Part shown: piece by piece, positions 17,471-26,321 of the stretch
How the letters are laid out: every line of letters starts with the position of its first letter
Numbering within the stretch: the stretch's first letter is position 1
Assembly (NCBI GenBank): GCA_040220875.1
Contig: JAVJVX010000009.1
Location: forward strand, 124,001 to 188,000
DNA length: 64,000 bases
Source: Alphaproteobacteria bacterium
GTDB taxonomy: Bacteria; Pseudomonadota; Alphaproteobacteria; JAVJVX01
Direction of reading: 5' to 3'
Notes under the pieces: generated by a model
Seen by the model: the letters and a program-made list of their open reading frames with translations, nothing else
Told to the model about the DNA's origin: nothing
The model's database searches: none
Program-made: the position numbers and the translations under genes

Positions 17471-18655
17471 ATGGTAAAAAACACGACAAGTCAGGAAACC
17501 AAGCTGGTGACCGGCGGCCGCCATCCCGAAGACCAGCACGGTGTGGTAAATCCGCCCGTGTACCGGGCTTCAACCGTGACCTTCCCGACCCTGGCCGCGC
17601 TCAACCATGCCTCGGCCAACCCCTATGAAGGCGTCTATTATGGCCGGATCGGGACCCCCACCACACAGGCGCTGGAAGAAGCCGTTACCCTGATCGAGGA
17701 TGGCTATCGCACCGTGGTTCTGCCGTCCGGCCTTGCCGCCATCACCACGGCCCTCATGGCCTTTCTCAAGTCCGGCGACCACCTCCTGATGGTGGACAAT
17801 GTCTACGGCCCGACCCGGCGATTCTGCGATTCGGTCCTCGCCAGCTACGGTATCGAGACCACCTATTATGATCCGATGGTCGGCGTCGCAATCGCGACGC
17901 AGATCCGCCCGAACACGCGGGTAATTTTCACCGAAGCGCCCGGCTCCCTCACTTTCGAGGTTCAGGACATCCCTGCAATAGCAGAAGCCGCACACCGAAA
18001 GGGCGTGACGGTGATGATGGACAATACCTGGGCGACGCCGATTTTCTTTCCCGCGCTCAAGCATGGTGTCGATGTATCGATCCACGCTGCCACCAAATAC
18101 ATCGTCGGCCATGCCGATGCGATGCTCGGCACCGTCACCCTGGCGCGCGAAGAGGACTGGTTCAATCTCAAGGCAACCGCCAGCCTGATCGGGCATTCCG
18201 CCGGGACCGAGGAGTGCTACCTGGGACTTCGAGGCCTGCGCACCCTGTCCGTGCGCCTCGCCCGTCATCAGGAAAGTGCGCTTGCGGTGGCCCGCTGGCT
18301 CGAAAAACGCCCGGAGGTCTCCCGCGTGCTGCATCCCGCTTTCGAGTCCTGTCCCGGGCATGAAAACTGGAAGCGCGATTTCTCGGGCTCGAGCGGGCTC
18401 TTCTCCGTCATTCTCAGGGAAGACTATGCCGAGGCACGTCTCGCGCGCATGCTCGACAATCTCGCCCATTTCGCCATGGGCTACAGCTGGGGCGGTTTCG
18501 AGAGCCTGGTCCTGCCGGCACGCATACGGAACAACCGGACGGCCACGGAATGGGACGCGCCGGGCACCGTGCTGCGCTTCCATATCGGGCTTGAGGCGGT
18601 GGATGACCTGACTCGGGACCTCGAGGCCGGGTTTCGGCGGCTTGCCGAGGCCTGA
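17471..18655 (+). CDS. metC: Cystathionine beta-lyase
   Basis: A 394-residue PLP enzyme of the Cys/Met-metabolism family. HAATKYIVGHADAMLG holds the Schiff-base Lys (about residue 208); YYGRIGTPTTQALEEAV and VLPSGLAAITTALMAFL are the usual cofactor-phosphate and Tyr regions. The DNTWATPIFFPALKHGVDVS segment and the TKYIVGHAD context favour the MetC branch over MetB or methionine gamma-lyase. It cleaves cystathionine to homocysteine, pyruvate and ammonia. It follows sseA by 33 bp. A 10-bp direct repeat containing the AGGGG ribosome-binding sequence immediately precedes the ATG. Confidence 0.93.
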   Translation: MVKNTTSQETKLVTGGRHPEDQHGVVNPPVYRASTVTFPTLAALNHASANPYEGVYYGRIGTPTTQALEEAVTLIEDGYRTVVLPSGLAAITTALMAFLKSGDHLLMVDNVYGPTRRFCDSVLASYGIETTYYDPMVGVAIATQIRPNTRVIFTEAPGSLTFEVQDIPAIAEAAHRKGVTVMMDNTWATPIFFPALKHGVDVSIHAATKYIVGHADAMLGTVTLAREEDWFNLKATASLIGHSAGTEECYLGLRGLRTLSVRLARHQESALAVARWLEKRPEVSRVLHPAFESCPGHENWKRDFSGSSGLFSVILREDYAEARLARMLDNLAHFAMGYSWGGFESLVLPARIRNNRTATEWDAPGTVLRFHIGLEAVDDLTRDLEAGFRRLAEA

Positions 18656-18659
18656 GCTC

Positions 18660-19472
18660 TCAGCTCTGACGTCCGACGGCGGCTGCGACGCTTCGCCCGG
18701 CAAGGGAGAAGGCAAAAAAACCGAGCGCCGTCACCACGATGGCCGGCCCCGCCGGAAAATCGAACTCCATGGACAGGGCGAGCCCGCCGCCCACCGAAAG
18801 TACCCCCACGAGTGCGCTCAACAGCGCCATGGCTTCGGGTGTGCGCGACCACGGTCGACAACTGGCTGGCGGCACGATCAGTAGGGAAACGATCAGCAAG
18901 AGGCCCACGATCTTGATGGCGATCGCCACCACGAAGGCCAGCATGAGAAGAAAGAGCAGATTGACCCGGCCGACATTGATTCCCTGCACACGGGCCAGGT
19001 CCTCATGCACCGTCACCGCCAGAAGATCACGCCACGCCAGGAAAAGCACGACACCCGCCAGGAGAGCGCCCGGCAGTATCCAGAGAAGGTCAGCGCCGGA
19101 TACCGCCAGAATGTCCCCGAAAAGATAGGCCAGCAAATCCACCCGCATCGCAGGGTCCCGTGCGGCGACGATGACGCCGCTGGCTAACGCCCCGGTCGCA
19201 AGGACACCGAGAATGGTGTCCATCGGCAGATCGCGGACCCGGTGCTGAATGGCTGTAAGAAGCAGGACGGCCGCTATGCTGACGCCCAACACGCCCAAGT
19301 AGAAATTAGTGCCGATGGCGAGGGACAAGGCCACGCCCAAAAGCGTCGCGTGGGCCAGTGTTTCCCCGAAATAGGCCATCCGACGCCACACCACGAAGGA
19401 ACCGAGAGGCCCCGCGAGAGCCGCGAACCCCGCTCCACCCAGGAAGGCACGAAAGAGAAAGTCATCAAGCAT
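18660..19472 (-). CDS. znuB: Zinc ABC transporter permease
   Basis: A 270-residue inner-membrane protein of the ABC-3 family with about eight hydrophobic segments. Diagnostic regions are RRMAYFGETLAHATLLGVAL (near the N-terminus), LLILLAYLFGDIL-like sequence around 110-120 and VGLLLIVSLLIVPPA near residue 200. It would pair with ZnuC to import Zn(II) or Mn(II). The start MLDDFLFRAF at 19472 overlaps znuC by 8 bp and is much better than upstream in-frame starts lying inside znuC. No periplasmic ZnuA and no zur gene are in the window. Confidence 0.93.
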   Translation of the reverse strand: MLDDFLFRAFLGGAGFAALAGPLGSFVVWRRMAYFGETLAHATLLGVALSLAIGTNFYLGVLGVSIAAVLLLTAIQHRVRDLPMDTILGVLATGALASGVIVAARDPAMRVDLLAYLFGDILAVSGADLLWILPGALLAGVVLFLAWRDLLAVTVHEDLARVQGINVGRVNLLFLLMLAFVVAIAIKIVGLLLIVSLLIVPPASCRPWSRTPEAMALLSALVGVLSVGGGLALSMEFDFPAGPAIVVTALGFFAFSLAGRSVAAAVGRQS

Positions 19473-20262
19473 GATGTGACGGTCCAGTCGCCTGACCATT
19501 TGCCTGTGTGTCCTCGGCCGAGGCCTCAGCGCGATCATGCACGTGGTCGTGATGGTGAACATAGACCGCCTGGCTGCCAAAGAGCGCCTTGAATTCGGGG
19601 GACTGGACGACGACGGCGGCTGTACCCGAACAGCAGACGTGGCCATTAAGGCAAAGCACCCGGTCGGTCGATGCCATGACGAGATGCAGGTCGTGGGAGA
19701 CGATCAGGACGCCGCATCCGGTCCGGTCGCGCGCGGCGCGGATATGGCGATAGATTTCGTCCTGTCCGGTTACATCGACGCCCTGTGTCGGCTCGTCCAG
19801 CACAAGGAGTTCCGGCTGGCCCAACAGGGCTCGCGCAAGCAAGACCCGCTGCCGCTCGCCGCCCGAGAGGTCTTGAAAGGGACTGTCCGCGAGATGGGCC
19901 ACACCGAGTTCGGTCAGCGTGGTCTCAAGCTCATCCCGCCCGTTACGCATGAAAAGCCCGGTAAAGCGCCGCACCGTCAGCGGCAGGGTACGGTCAATCG
20001 TTACCGCCTGAGGCACGTAGCCCACGCGCAGCCCCTCCCGACGATCGATACGCCCGGCATCCGGGACCGCAAGGCCAAGCAGCACGCGCACCAAGCTCGT
20101 CTTTCCCGACCCGTTTGGCCCGATCAGGCTCAGGATCTCACCGGGTCCGAGGGCAAGCGATACGTCCTCGAGCGCGGCACGCCCACCATAGGAAAGGCTT
20201 ACCGCCTCCGCCCGGACCAGGGGCCCCGTCCCGGCAAGAGACTGGCTTGAAGACTCATCCAA
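19465..20262 (-). CDS. znuC: Zinc ABC transporter ATP-binding protein
   Basis: A 265-residue ABC ATPase. Walker A is GPNGSGKTS (about residues 48-56), the signature LSGGERQRV, Walker B LLVLDEPT and the switch His in VSHDLHLVM. The C-terminus is His/Asp-rich (VHHHDHVHDR and a terminal SHHA), a tail seen in ZnuC proteins that may bind zinc. It is translationally coupled to znuB by an 8-bp overlap. GGAG precedes the ATG. I see no Zur-type palindrome upstream. Confidence 0.94.
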   Translation of the reverse strand: MDESSSQSLAGTGPLVRAEAVSLSYGGRAALEDVSLALGPGEILSLIGPNGSGKTSLVRVLLGLAVPDAGRIDRREGLRVGYVPQAVTIDRTLPLTVRRFTGLFMRNGRDELETTLTELGVAHLADSPFQDLSGGERQRVLLARALLGQPELLVLDEPTQGVDVTGQDEIYRHIRAARDRTGCGVLIVSHDLHLVMASTDRVLCLNGHVCCSGTAAVVVQSPEFKALFGSQAVYVHHHDHVHDRAEASAEDTQANGQATGPSHHA

Positions 20263-20345
20263 TTTCCGCTCCCCCAGCCATGTAGCGTGGCTTTCCCGCA
20301 GACCGGCCCAAGACCGTTCCTGGCTTGGACGGCGCCGGACAGCCG

Positions 20346-21281
20346 TCAGGCCGCCGTCGCCGCATCATTGTCGATTTCACCGACATGCGCCTTGAGAAAG
20401 GTCGCGATTTTCGCGAGCGCGCCACGCGCTTCGGGAAGCTGGGCGGCCATGAGATGCCAGACGTGAGGCATGCCGTCCCAGATGTCCAGCTCCACCTCCA
20501 CCCCCGCCTCAATCAATTTCTCCGCCAGACGAGTCGAATCGTCCAGCAGTATTTCACTACTACCCACATGAATCAGCGTTGGCGGAAATCCGTTAAATTT
20601 GCCGAAGAGCGGCGAAGCCAACGGAGTCGTCCGGTCCTCACCGGGAGCCAGATATGTCGTCGCCAGATTTTCGATACCGTCGGGCTTGAGCATGGGATCA
20701 GACCACGCGTTGGATTTGACCGAATCGCCGGATCCCGTCAGGTCGGTCCAGGGTGACAGCCCGACAACGGCGCCGGGGAGGTCGATATCCCGGTCCCTGA
20801 GCGCGAGACAAAGAGCGAAGGCAAGCCCGCCACCCGCCGAATCGCCCGCCACCGCGATGTCCGCCGGCGCCGTTCCCTCCGCCAGAAGCCAACGGTATAC
20901 CCGGACCGCATCCTCGACAGCGGCCGGAAATTTGTGTTCTGGCGCCAGACGGTAATCGGGCGCAATAATCCGCGCATCGGCCTGCCCGGCCAGAGCTTCG
21001 GTAATGGGGCGGTGCGTTTCGGCTGAACCCAGAACGTATCCCCCGCCATGCAGGTAAAGTACCGTCCGGCGTATGGACCGGCTCAGCGGAGTTACTTCCT
21101 CGGCCGGGATGCCATCGGCATCGAGCGTTGTCCGTCCGACTTCGCGGGATGCCTTGTAGAGTTTCGCGGCTGAAGCGCGAAAATCGGCCCGCATCTCCTC
21201 CGGGGTCATCTTTCCGAAATTCTTGTGCTTGAAAGTCAAGCGCAGCATCAGCTTGATGAAATAGGCTTGCAGACTGTTCAT
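20346..21281 (-). CDS. HSL-family alpha/beta-hydrolase esterase
   Basis: A 311-residue esterase of the hormone-sensitive-lipase family (bacterial family IV). HGGGYVLGS is the oxyanion-hole motif, GDSAGGGLA the nucleophile elbow, and Asp and His of the triad lie in the C-terminal part (SSEILLDDS, GMPHVWHL). The ATG at 21281 (MNSLQAYF) has GAGGTGAG just upstream and is preferred to an in-frame start 96 bp further up. It should hydrolyse short acyl esters or related carboxylates in the cytoplasm. Confidence 0.93.
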   Translation of the reverse strand: MNSLQAYFIKLMLRLTFKHKNFGKMTPEEMRADFRASAAKLYKASREVGRTTLDADGIPAEEVTPLSRSIRRTVLYLHGGGYVLGSAETHRPITEALAGQADARIIAPDYRLAPEHKFPAAVEDAVRVYRWLLAEGTAPADIAVAGDSAGGGLAFALCLALRDRDIDLPGAVVGLSPWTDLTGSGDSVKSNAWSDPMLKPDGIENLATTYLAPGEDRTTPLASPLFGKFNGFPPTLIHVGSSEILLDDSTRLAEKLIEAGVEVELDIWDGMPHVWHLMAAQLPEARGALAKIATFLKAHVGEIDNDAATAA

Positions 21282-21458
21282 CTCACCTCGACGGTTCTGT
21301 GATGGAATTTCCGGCATGATGGTTATTGCCATGCCGATGGCTCGCAATGCTAGGATCACCGCACCCCGAAACGTCAACCTTAGGCGAGAACGGGATAAAA
21401 AAGAATGGGTGAAGACCGCTACCCGGCTAGCCCCGGGTGCGGTTGGGGAGGCTGCGAC

Positions 21459-22151
21459 ATGACACGTGTGCTCTATGACCTGGCGGGCCGGGACGACCGC
21501 CGTTTCAGCCCGTATTGCTGGCGCGCGAAGCTGGCTCTACGCCACAAAGAGCTGGATTTCGAGTCCGAGCCGGTTCGTTTTACAGACAAGGAAAAAATTG
21601 CCTTTAGCGGGCAGAAACTCGTCCCCGTCCTGATGGACGGCGACAACGTCGTCGCCGATTCCTGGGCTATCGCCGAATATCTTGAAAAGACCTATCCCGA
21701 CGGACCGAGCCTGTTCAACGGCGAGACGGGGCACGCGATGTCGCGCTTCATGAACCGGTGGGTCGATGAAATTCAACTGGCCCTCATTCCCCATGTAATC
21801 CACGATATCTACCGGCACGTCCTGCCGGAAGATCAGGAATATTTCTGGGAGTCCCGAACGAAAAGGCTGGGGGCGACGCCCGAGGAATTGCAAAGGGGCC
21901 GCTCTGCCGAATTACTCGGGACCTGGCGAAAGTCGCTGGGCCCTGCGCGGGTCGTGGTGGACGAATTCCCGTTTCTCGGGGGCAACGCGCCGGCCTATCC
22001 CGACTACATCTTTTTCGGCATGTTTCAGTGGGCCCGGTCGATCAGCGACTACCCTCTGCTGGAGACCAGTGACCCGATCCACGGCTGGCGTGAGCGGATG
22101 TTCGACCTTTTTGACGGGTACGCGCGGGAGACCCCGGCTTACACCGTCTAG
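21459..22151 (+). CDS. Glutathione S-transferase family protein (beta-etherase LigE-like)
   Basis: A 230-residue protein with an N-terminal thioredoxin-like GST domain (MTRVLYDLAGRDDRRFSPYC, then WRAKLALRHKELDFE) and a helical C-terminal domain. The FSPYCWR motif and the overall pattern are those of the GST branch that includes the aryl-ether-cleaving LigE/LigF enzymes of sphingomonads, but such homologues are widespread and mostly uncharacterised. GGGGAGG lies just before the ATG at 21459, which is preferred over a start 54 bp upstream. Confidence 0.88.
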   Translation: MTRVLYDLAGRDDRRFSPYCWRAKLALRHKELDFESEPVRFTDKEKIAFSGQKLVPVLMDGDNVVADSWAIAEYLEKTYPDGPSLFNGETGHAMSRFMNRWVDEIQLALIPHVIHDIYRHVLPEDQEYFWESRTKRLGATPEELQRGRSAELLGTWRKSLGPARVVVDEFPFLGGNAPAYPDYIFFGMFQWARSISDYPLLETSDPIHGWRERMFDLFDGYARETPAYTV

Positions 22152-22175
22152 ACCCGGACGCCGGACCTGCCGCGT

Positions 22176-23021
22176 TCAACCCAGGATGAGCGCCAGCAGC
22201 AGCGGCAACGTCACAAAAGATACGATTGTCGAGGTGAAGACCAGTCCCGCGATGGCTTCGGGCGAACGGTCGGCAGTGGCCGCGAAGAGATAGCTGAATA
22301 CGGCCGCCGGCATCGAGGAAATCAGAATCAGAACACCCCGGGCCGCACCCTCCAGGTCGAAGACCCAACTCAACCCGAACCCCACACCTATTCCCAGACC
22401 GAGGCGCAGGACAGTGAGGATGATGGCCTGACGGAAGTTCCGCACCCGGATCCTGGTCAGTGACACGCCAAGCGCGAAGAGCATCAGCGGGATAGTGATT
22501 GCCCCCAGCAATTCGACCGAATTTGCCGCCCAAGGCGGGAGTCCGGTATCTGTGGTCATGAAGACAAGTGCAATCGCGATGGCCCAGATCGTCGGCATCC
22601 TGAGTAGCGCCACGACCGAAAAACGCCCGAGATAGACCAGAGGCGACAGGACGAACTGGCTGACGGCGGCCACCGAAAAATATGCGATACCCAACGCGAG
22701 CCCCGCCTCGCCAAAGGCATAAAGCGAGACCGGGAGCCCCATGTTGCCGGCATTGGGATAGGTGACCGGAAGGATATTCTCCTGCACCCGGTACCGCAGA
22801 AGACGCAGCAATATCGCGCCGACAAGGGCCATGCCGGCAAGCGCCAGAACCGAGTAGCCGGCGAAAATTCCGAAAGCGGCCGGATCGACTGTCAATTTGG
22901 TCAGGGTCGAGAAAATCAGGAACGGCGCGCCCACATGCATGACGAGCGTTGGCACGAACTCGGTATCGTAGGGCAGCCGCAGCAATCCCCAGACGAACCC
23001 GATGCCGATCCCCGTAAACAC
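22176..23021 (-). CDS. AEC-family transporter (auxin efflux carrier type)
   Basis: At least 281 residues with about nine to ten hydrophobic segments, matching AEC carriers: TYPNAGNMGLPVSLYAFGEA is the family's conserved N-G-N/G-L-P region, and IPLMLFALGVSLTRIRV is the matching element in the second half. Substrates are probably small carboxylates. The first usable start is a GTG at 23021, but sequence upstream (IYAEIAAVLAPVF) continues the frame and looks like the genuine first membrane helix; no ATG, GTG or TTG lies there before a stop at 23097-23099. The true start may be ATA or ATT near 23042-23060. Confidence 0.88.
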   Translation of the reverse strand: MFTGIGIGFVWGLLRLPYDTEFVPTLVMHVGAPFLIFSTLTKLTVDPAAFGIFAGYSVLALAGMALVGAILLRLLRYRVQENILPVTYPNAGNMGLPVSLYAFGEAGLALGIAYFSVAAVSQFVLSPLVYLGRFSVVALLRMPTIWAIAIALVFMTTDTGLPPWAANSVELLGAITIPLMLFALGVSLTRIRVRNFRQAIILTVLRLGLGIGVGFGLSWVFDLEGAARGVLILISSMPAAVFSYLFAATADRSPEAIAGLVFTSTIVSFVTLPLLLALILG

Positions 23022-23096
23022 CGGCGCCAGGACCGCCGCAATTTCAGCGTAGATTTCTATGGGAGATGACTTTCCGTAACCCGGCCCGCCAATGTC

Positions 23097-23723
23097 TCAG
23101 GCGTGGCTCGTCGTGTCCAGTGCAAGGCGCATGCGGACCAATTCGGCGAGGCTGTCAGCCTCCATCTTCCGCATGACTTTCGCGCGGTGGATTTCCACGG
23201 TGCGATCCGTAATCCCCAGCTCGCTTGCGATTGCCTTGTTGGAGAGTCCCGACACCACCATTTCAAGCACCTGCCCTTCACGCGGTGTCAGCATCGCCAG
23301 ACGTTTGGATACGTTCCCTTGCCAGGCCCCCCGACTCGCCTGTTGGCGGTTGAGGTCAAGAGCCTTCTGCACGCGCTCCAGCAGCACGTCGTTAATGAAC
23401 GGTTTTTCAACAAAATCGAACGCACCCGCCTTGATCGCCCGCACAGCCATGGGCACATCTCCATGCCCGGTGATAATAATGACCGGCAGGTCTATTTTTT
23501 CCTCCGCAAGCCGTTCCTGTAATTCCAGACCACTCATGTCAGGCATTCGCACATCAAGAAGCAGGCAACCCTCTGTTCCGCGTTCATAACGGTCGAGAAA
23601 CTCAATAGCCGAGGCAAATACCTCCACAGCGAGCCCGGCCGAACGCATCAGCATCGCCAGTGCCCCGCGCACGGCGTCATCATCGTCGACCACAAAAACG
23701 GTCTGTTCCAAATCAGCAGTCAT
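23097..23723 (-). CDS. FixJ-type response regulator
   Basis: A 208-residue two-domain regulator. The receiver domain has the acidic pocket (VVDDDDAV), the phospho-acceptor Asp in LLLDVRMPD and the conserved Lys in VEKPF. The LuxR/FixJ helix-turn-helix is TPREGQVLEMVVSGLSNKAI followed by ASELGITDRTVEIHRAKV. This is the FixJ/TodT/StyR class. The start MTADLEQ at 23723 overlaps the kinase gene by 11 bp; an in-frame ATG 18 bp upstream is also possible. It should be phosphorylated by the kinase encoded just before it. Confidence 0.95.
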   Translation of the reverse strand: MTADLEQTVFVVDDDDAVRGALAMLMRSAGLAVEVFASAIEFLDRYERGTEGCLLLDVRMPDMSGLELQERLAEEKIDLPVIIITGHGDVPMAVRAIKAGAFDFVEKPFINDVLLERVQKALDLNRQQASRGAWQGNVSKRLAMLTPREGQVLEMVVSGLSNKAIASELGITDRTVEIHRAKVMRKMEADSLAELVRMRLALDTTSHA

Positions 23724-25416
23724 CTCGGTTTGTGCTCGCATTTGGCAATGTCAGGTGAAAACAGGCACCGCCGTCCGGTGAATTCGAGGCCCAAAGCCGA
23801 CCCTCGTGATTCTGGATGATTGAATGGCTGATCGAAAGGCCCATCCCCATCCCGTGAGACTTGGTTGTGAAAAACGGCTCGAACAGGTGACGCATGACTG
23901 AATCGGGAATGCCGGGCCCTGAATCGATCACCTGCACCTCGACGAAGCCATCTACCGGCGGCAGGGTGCGCACGGTGATGATCCGCGCGGAATTGGGGTG
24001 CATCTCGATGGCTTCCAGACCGTTTCGGATCAGGTTCAGCAAAACCTGCTCGATCTGGATGCCGTCGGCCATGACCAGGGGATCAGGATCGATCAGATCG
24101 AAAGTCAGATTGACGTTTTTCTGCCTGAGGTCGCTTCGGATGAACTCCGCCGCCTCCGAGACGACAGCGTTGATCCCATGTGGACTGCTCTTGGGCGCCT
24201 GTTTGCGGACGAAGGCGCGCAACCGGCGAATGATCTCCCCCCCGCGATCGGCCTGTATCGCGACCTGCTGCATCGCATTTACAATTTCGTCCCTGTTTGC
24301 GGAATCATTGGCCAAAAGGCTGATGCAGGTTTGTGCGTAACTTGAAATTGCGCAAAGCGGCTGATTGATCTCATGCGCGATGCTGGCGGCCATCTCGCCC
24401 ATCGTATTGAGGCGCCCGACATAAGCCAGTTCGTCCGCGCGGGAGCGAACCTCTGCCTCCATGCGCTTGAGATCGGTGATATCCCGCGCCTCGGCGATCA
24501 GCATGGTGACTTTTCCATACTGGTCGAAAATCGGCTTGACCGACAGGTCAAGGTTTCCCGCTTCCCCCAGCACGTTGCGTACTTCGATCTGGTTACGGGC
24601 AAACTCGCCATTGGCCGCATCCCGCACCATGGAACGGACCAGATCGTGGCACTCCGGCGTCGTGCCCAACAGGGCTGCGAGCCAGAGCGGGTTCCCCACG
24701 ACCTCCGAACGCGTCAGCTTGCCGACGATCAGCGACGTGTCATTGACCTCGACGACCGTCCCGTTGGTATCCAGCAGGCCGATCAGACTGAAGGTGAGAT
24801 TGAAAATGGCCTGAAAGCGCTGCTCCGCCTCGCGCAACGCATCGAGGGTATATTTGTATTCGCTGACATCGCCGCCGCCGGCGATGACCAGCACCACATG
24901 GCCCGACTCGTCCCGGATCGGGCGCAGCGTGATATCCGCAATTCCGGTGGAGCCATCCGCAGCGCGGACCTTGAGGTGCTGATGATGCACAGCCTCCCCT
25001 GTCAGCGCGCTCGAAACCGCCTTTTCCATCAATGCGCGGGTTTCATCCAACCCCGCGAAAAGACCGAGTTCCTCGAAACGCGATCCCAGCACGTCTTCGG
25101 CCTGCAGGCCGCCGTATTCGATGGCGGACTGGTTGATATCCAGAACCCGGGCCTGGGGACTCAGGAGGGCGCAGAGCTCAAGCTCATGCTCGGCCGGCGC
25201 GATCGCCTGCTGACGGGCTGCGCGCAGGGCGTGCTCGGTGGCCGCCAGTTCCTTGCGCAGCCGGTGTATTTCCTCTTCCGCCGCCTTAACCCGCCGGAGA
25301 AGTCCCTTTCCCTCGCCGTCCGGCGCCGCACGTGCACTCAACCGGGCGCCGGTCGTGCTGAGGGATCCGGTCCGGCCTTCCGCGCCCTCTGCCCTCGTGA
25401 AGTTGCCCATTTTCAA
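23713..25416 (-). CDS. PAS-domain sensor histidine kinase (FixL/TodS-like)
   Basis: A 567-residue soluble sensor kinase. An N-terminal coiled-coil (about residues 40-75) is followed by two PAS domains (about 80-190 and 197-318), a HisKA domain with His348 in SIAHEINQPL, and a HATPase_c domain with N-box LLNLIRNGLEAIE, G1 VIDSGPGIP and G2 SHGMGMGLSIS. There are no membrane segments, so it senses an internal signal. The architecture is that of orphan FixL-like kinases; I cannot identify a haem-binding His in the PAS domains with confidence. It overlaps the FixJ-like regulator gene by 11 bp. Confidence 0.94.
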   Translation of the reverse strand: MKMGNFTRAEGAEGRTGSLSTTGARLSARAAPDGEGKGLLRRVKAAEEEIHRLRKELAATEHALRAARQQAIAPAEHELELCALLSPQARVLDINQSAIEYGGLQAEDVLGSRFEELGLFAGLDETRALMEKAVSSALTGEAVHHQHLKVRAADGSTGIADITLRPIRDESGHVVLVIAGGGDVSEYKYTLDALREAEQRFQAIFNLTFSLIGLLDTNGTVVEVNDTSLIVGKLTRSEVVGNPLWLAALLGTTPECHDLVRSMVRDAANGEFARNQIEVRNVLGEAGNLDLSVKPIFDQYGKVTMLIAEARDITDLKRMEAEVRSRADELAYVGRLNTMGEMAASIAHEINQPLCAISSYAQTCISLLANDSANRDEIVNAMQQVAIQADRGGEIIRRLRAFVRKQAPKSSPHGINAVVSEAAEFIRSDLRQKNVNLTFDLIDPDPLVMADGIQIEQVLLNLIRNGLEAIEMHPNSARIITVRTLPPVDGFVEVQVIDSGPGIPDSVMRHLFEPFFTTKSHGMGMGLSISHSIIQNHEGRLWASNSPDGGACFHLTLPNASTNRDDC

Positions 25417-25673
25417 CCCCGGATCCCCGCTTATGCTCCGCCTTCCCCGGCTCGGCCTGTTTCGGAAACTTCACCCGGACCCGCATATCTGGGACCGGAG
25501 CGACCTGCCCAACATACATCTGGGGCCATAAATAGAAAACAGCACAAAATTTATATAAATCAGATGCTTAAAAGTCACGCCATTAACGGATTCTTCCGAA
25601 CTTCCCGGCAAACTGTTCACCTCGAAGGCAGTTCTGGTGTAAGTTGCCAGTTGTCGGATCACGGGGGGTCGGC

Positions 25674-26228
25674 ATGTTCCAGTACAAAACTTTCCAGTTT
25701 GGTACCGCGCTGACGGCAGCCGCCCTTGCGGCGGTCATCACCGCCGGAACCGCCCAGGCGTGCTACACTGCGGCCGAACGCCAGGCTGCGGCCATCCGGC
25801 AGGTCCACAGCGACTTCATGGTCGCCGCCCTTCACTGCCGCCATCGGCCGGGCCAGGACCTGACCGCGGATTACAATCGTTACGTCAATGAATTCACCCC
25901 GGAAATCGTCGCCCAGACCCGGGTCCTCAAGACTCACTTCAAGAAACAGCACGGTCAGCGTTACCTCAGCCAGTTCGACCGCTACGTCACCTCACTCGCC
26001 AACGATGGTTCGCGACGGGCCAACAAGGTCAAGGGGTTTTGCAGCGCCCAGCGCTCCGCCCTGCGCAGTGTCGTCGAGGACGGTCGCGAGGGATTGAAGA
26101 AAACCGCGAACCGGACCCGGTTACGGGCCCTGCCGGAGTTGAGTTGCCCGGTGCCGGAAAATGATCCGGTCATGGCGCTCAAGCCCAAGGCGGATCCCAC
26201 CGGCCGCCAGATTACTTCGGCCGACTGA
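25674..26228 (+). CDS. Secreted protein of unknown function
   Basis: A 184-residue exported protein that I do not recognise. The signal peptide is residues 1-30 (hydrophobic core TALTAAALAAVITAG, cleavage after AQA). The mature protein is basic, helical and has four cysteines (CYTAAE at the new N-terminus, LHCRHRPG, GFCSAQ, LSCPVPE), consistent with two disulfides in the periplasm. GGGGGTCGGC precedes the ATG at 25674. A bidirectional terminator follows, so it is probably a single-gene transcript. Confidence 0.8.
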   Translation: MFQYKTFQFGTALTAAALAAVITAGTAQACYTAAERQAAAIRQVHSDFMVAALHCRHRPGQDLTADYNRYVNEFTPEIVAQTRVLKTHFKKQHGQRYLSQFDRYVTSLANDGSRRANKVKGFCSAQRSALRSVVEDGREGLKKTANRTRLRALPELSCPVPENDPVMALKPKADPTGRQITSAD

Positions 26229-26263
26229 CGCGGACCGCACGACCCCGCAGCGAGACCGAAAAA

Positions 26264-26288
26264 AAAGGCCCGCCAGATGCGGGCCTTT
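26264..26288. terminator. Bidirectional rho-independent terminator
   Basis: AAAGGCCCGC, loop CAGAT, GCGGGCCTTT: a perfect 10-bp stem with A and T tracts on the two sides. It lies between two convergent genes, the secreted protein ending at 26228 and the OmpA-like gene ending at 26322, and can serve both. Confidence 0.92.
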
Positions 26289-26321
26289 CTCATTCGATCC
26301 CCTGGACAGACCTTCTTTCCC

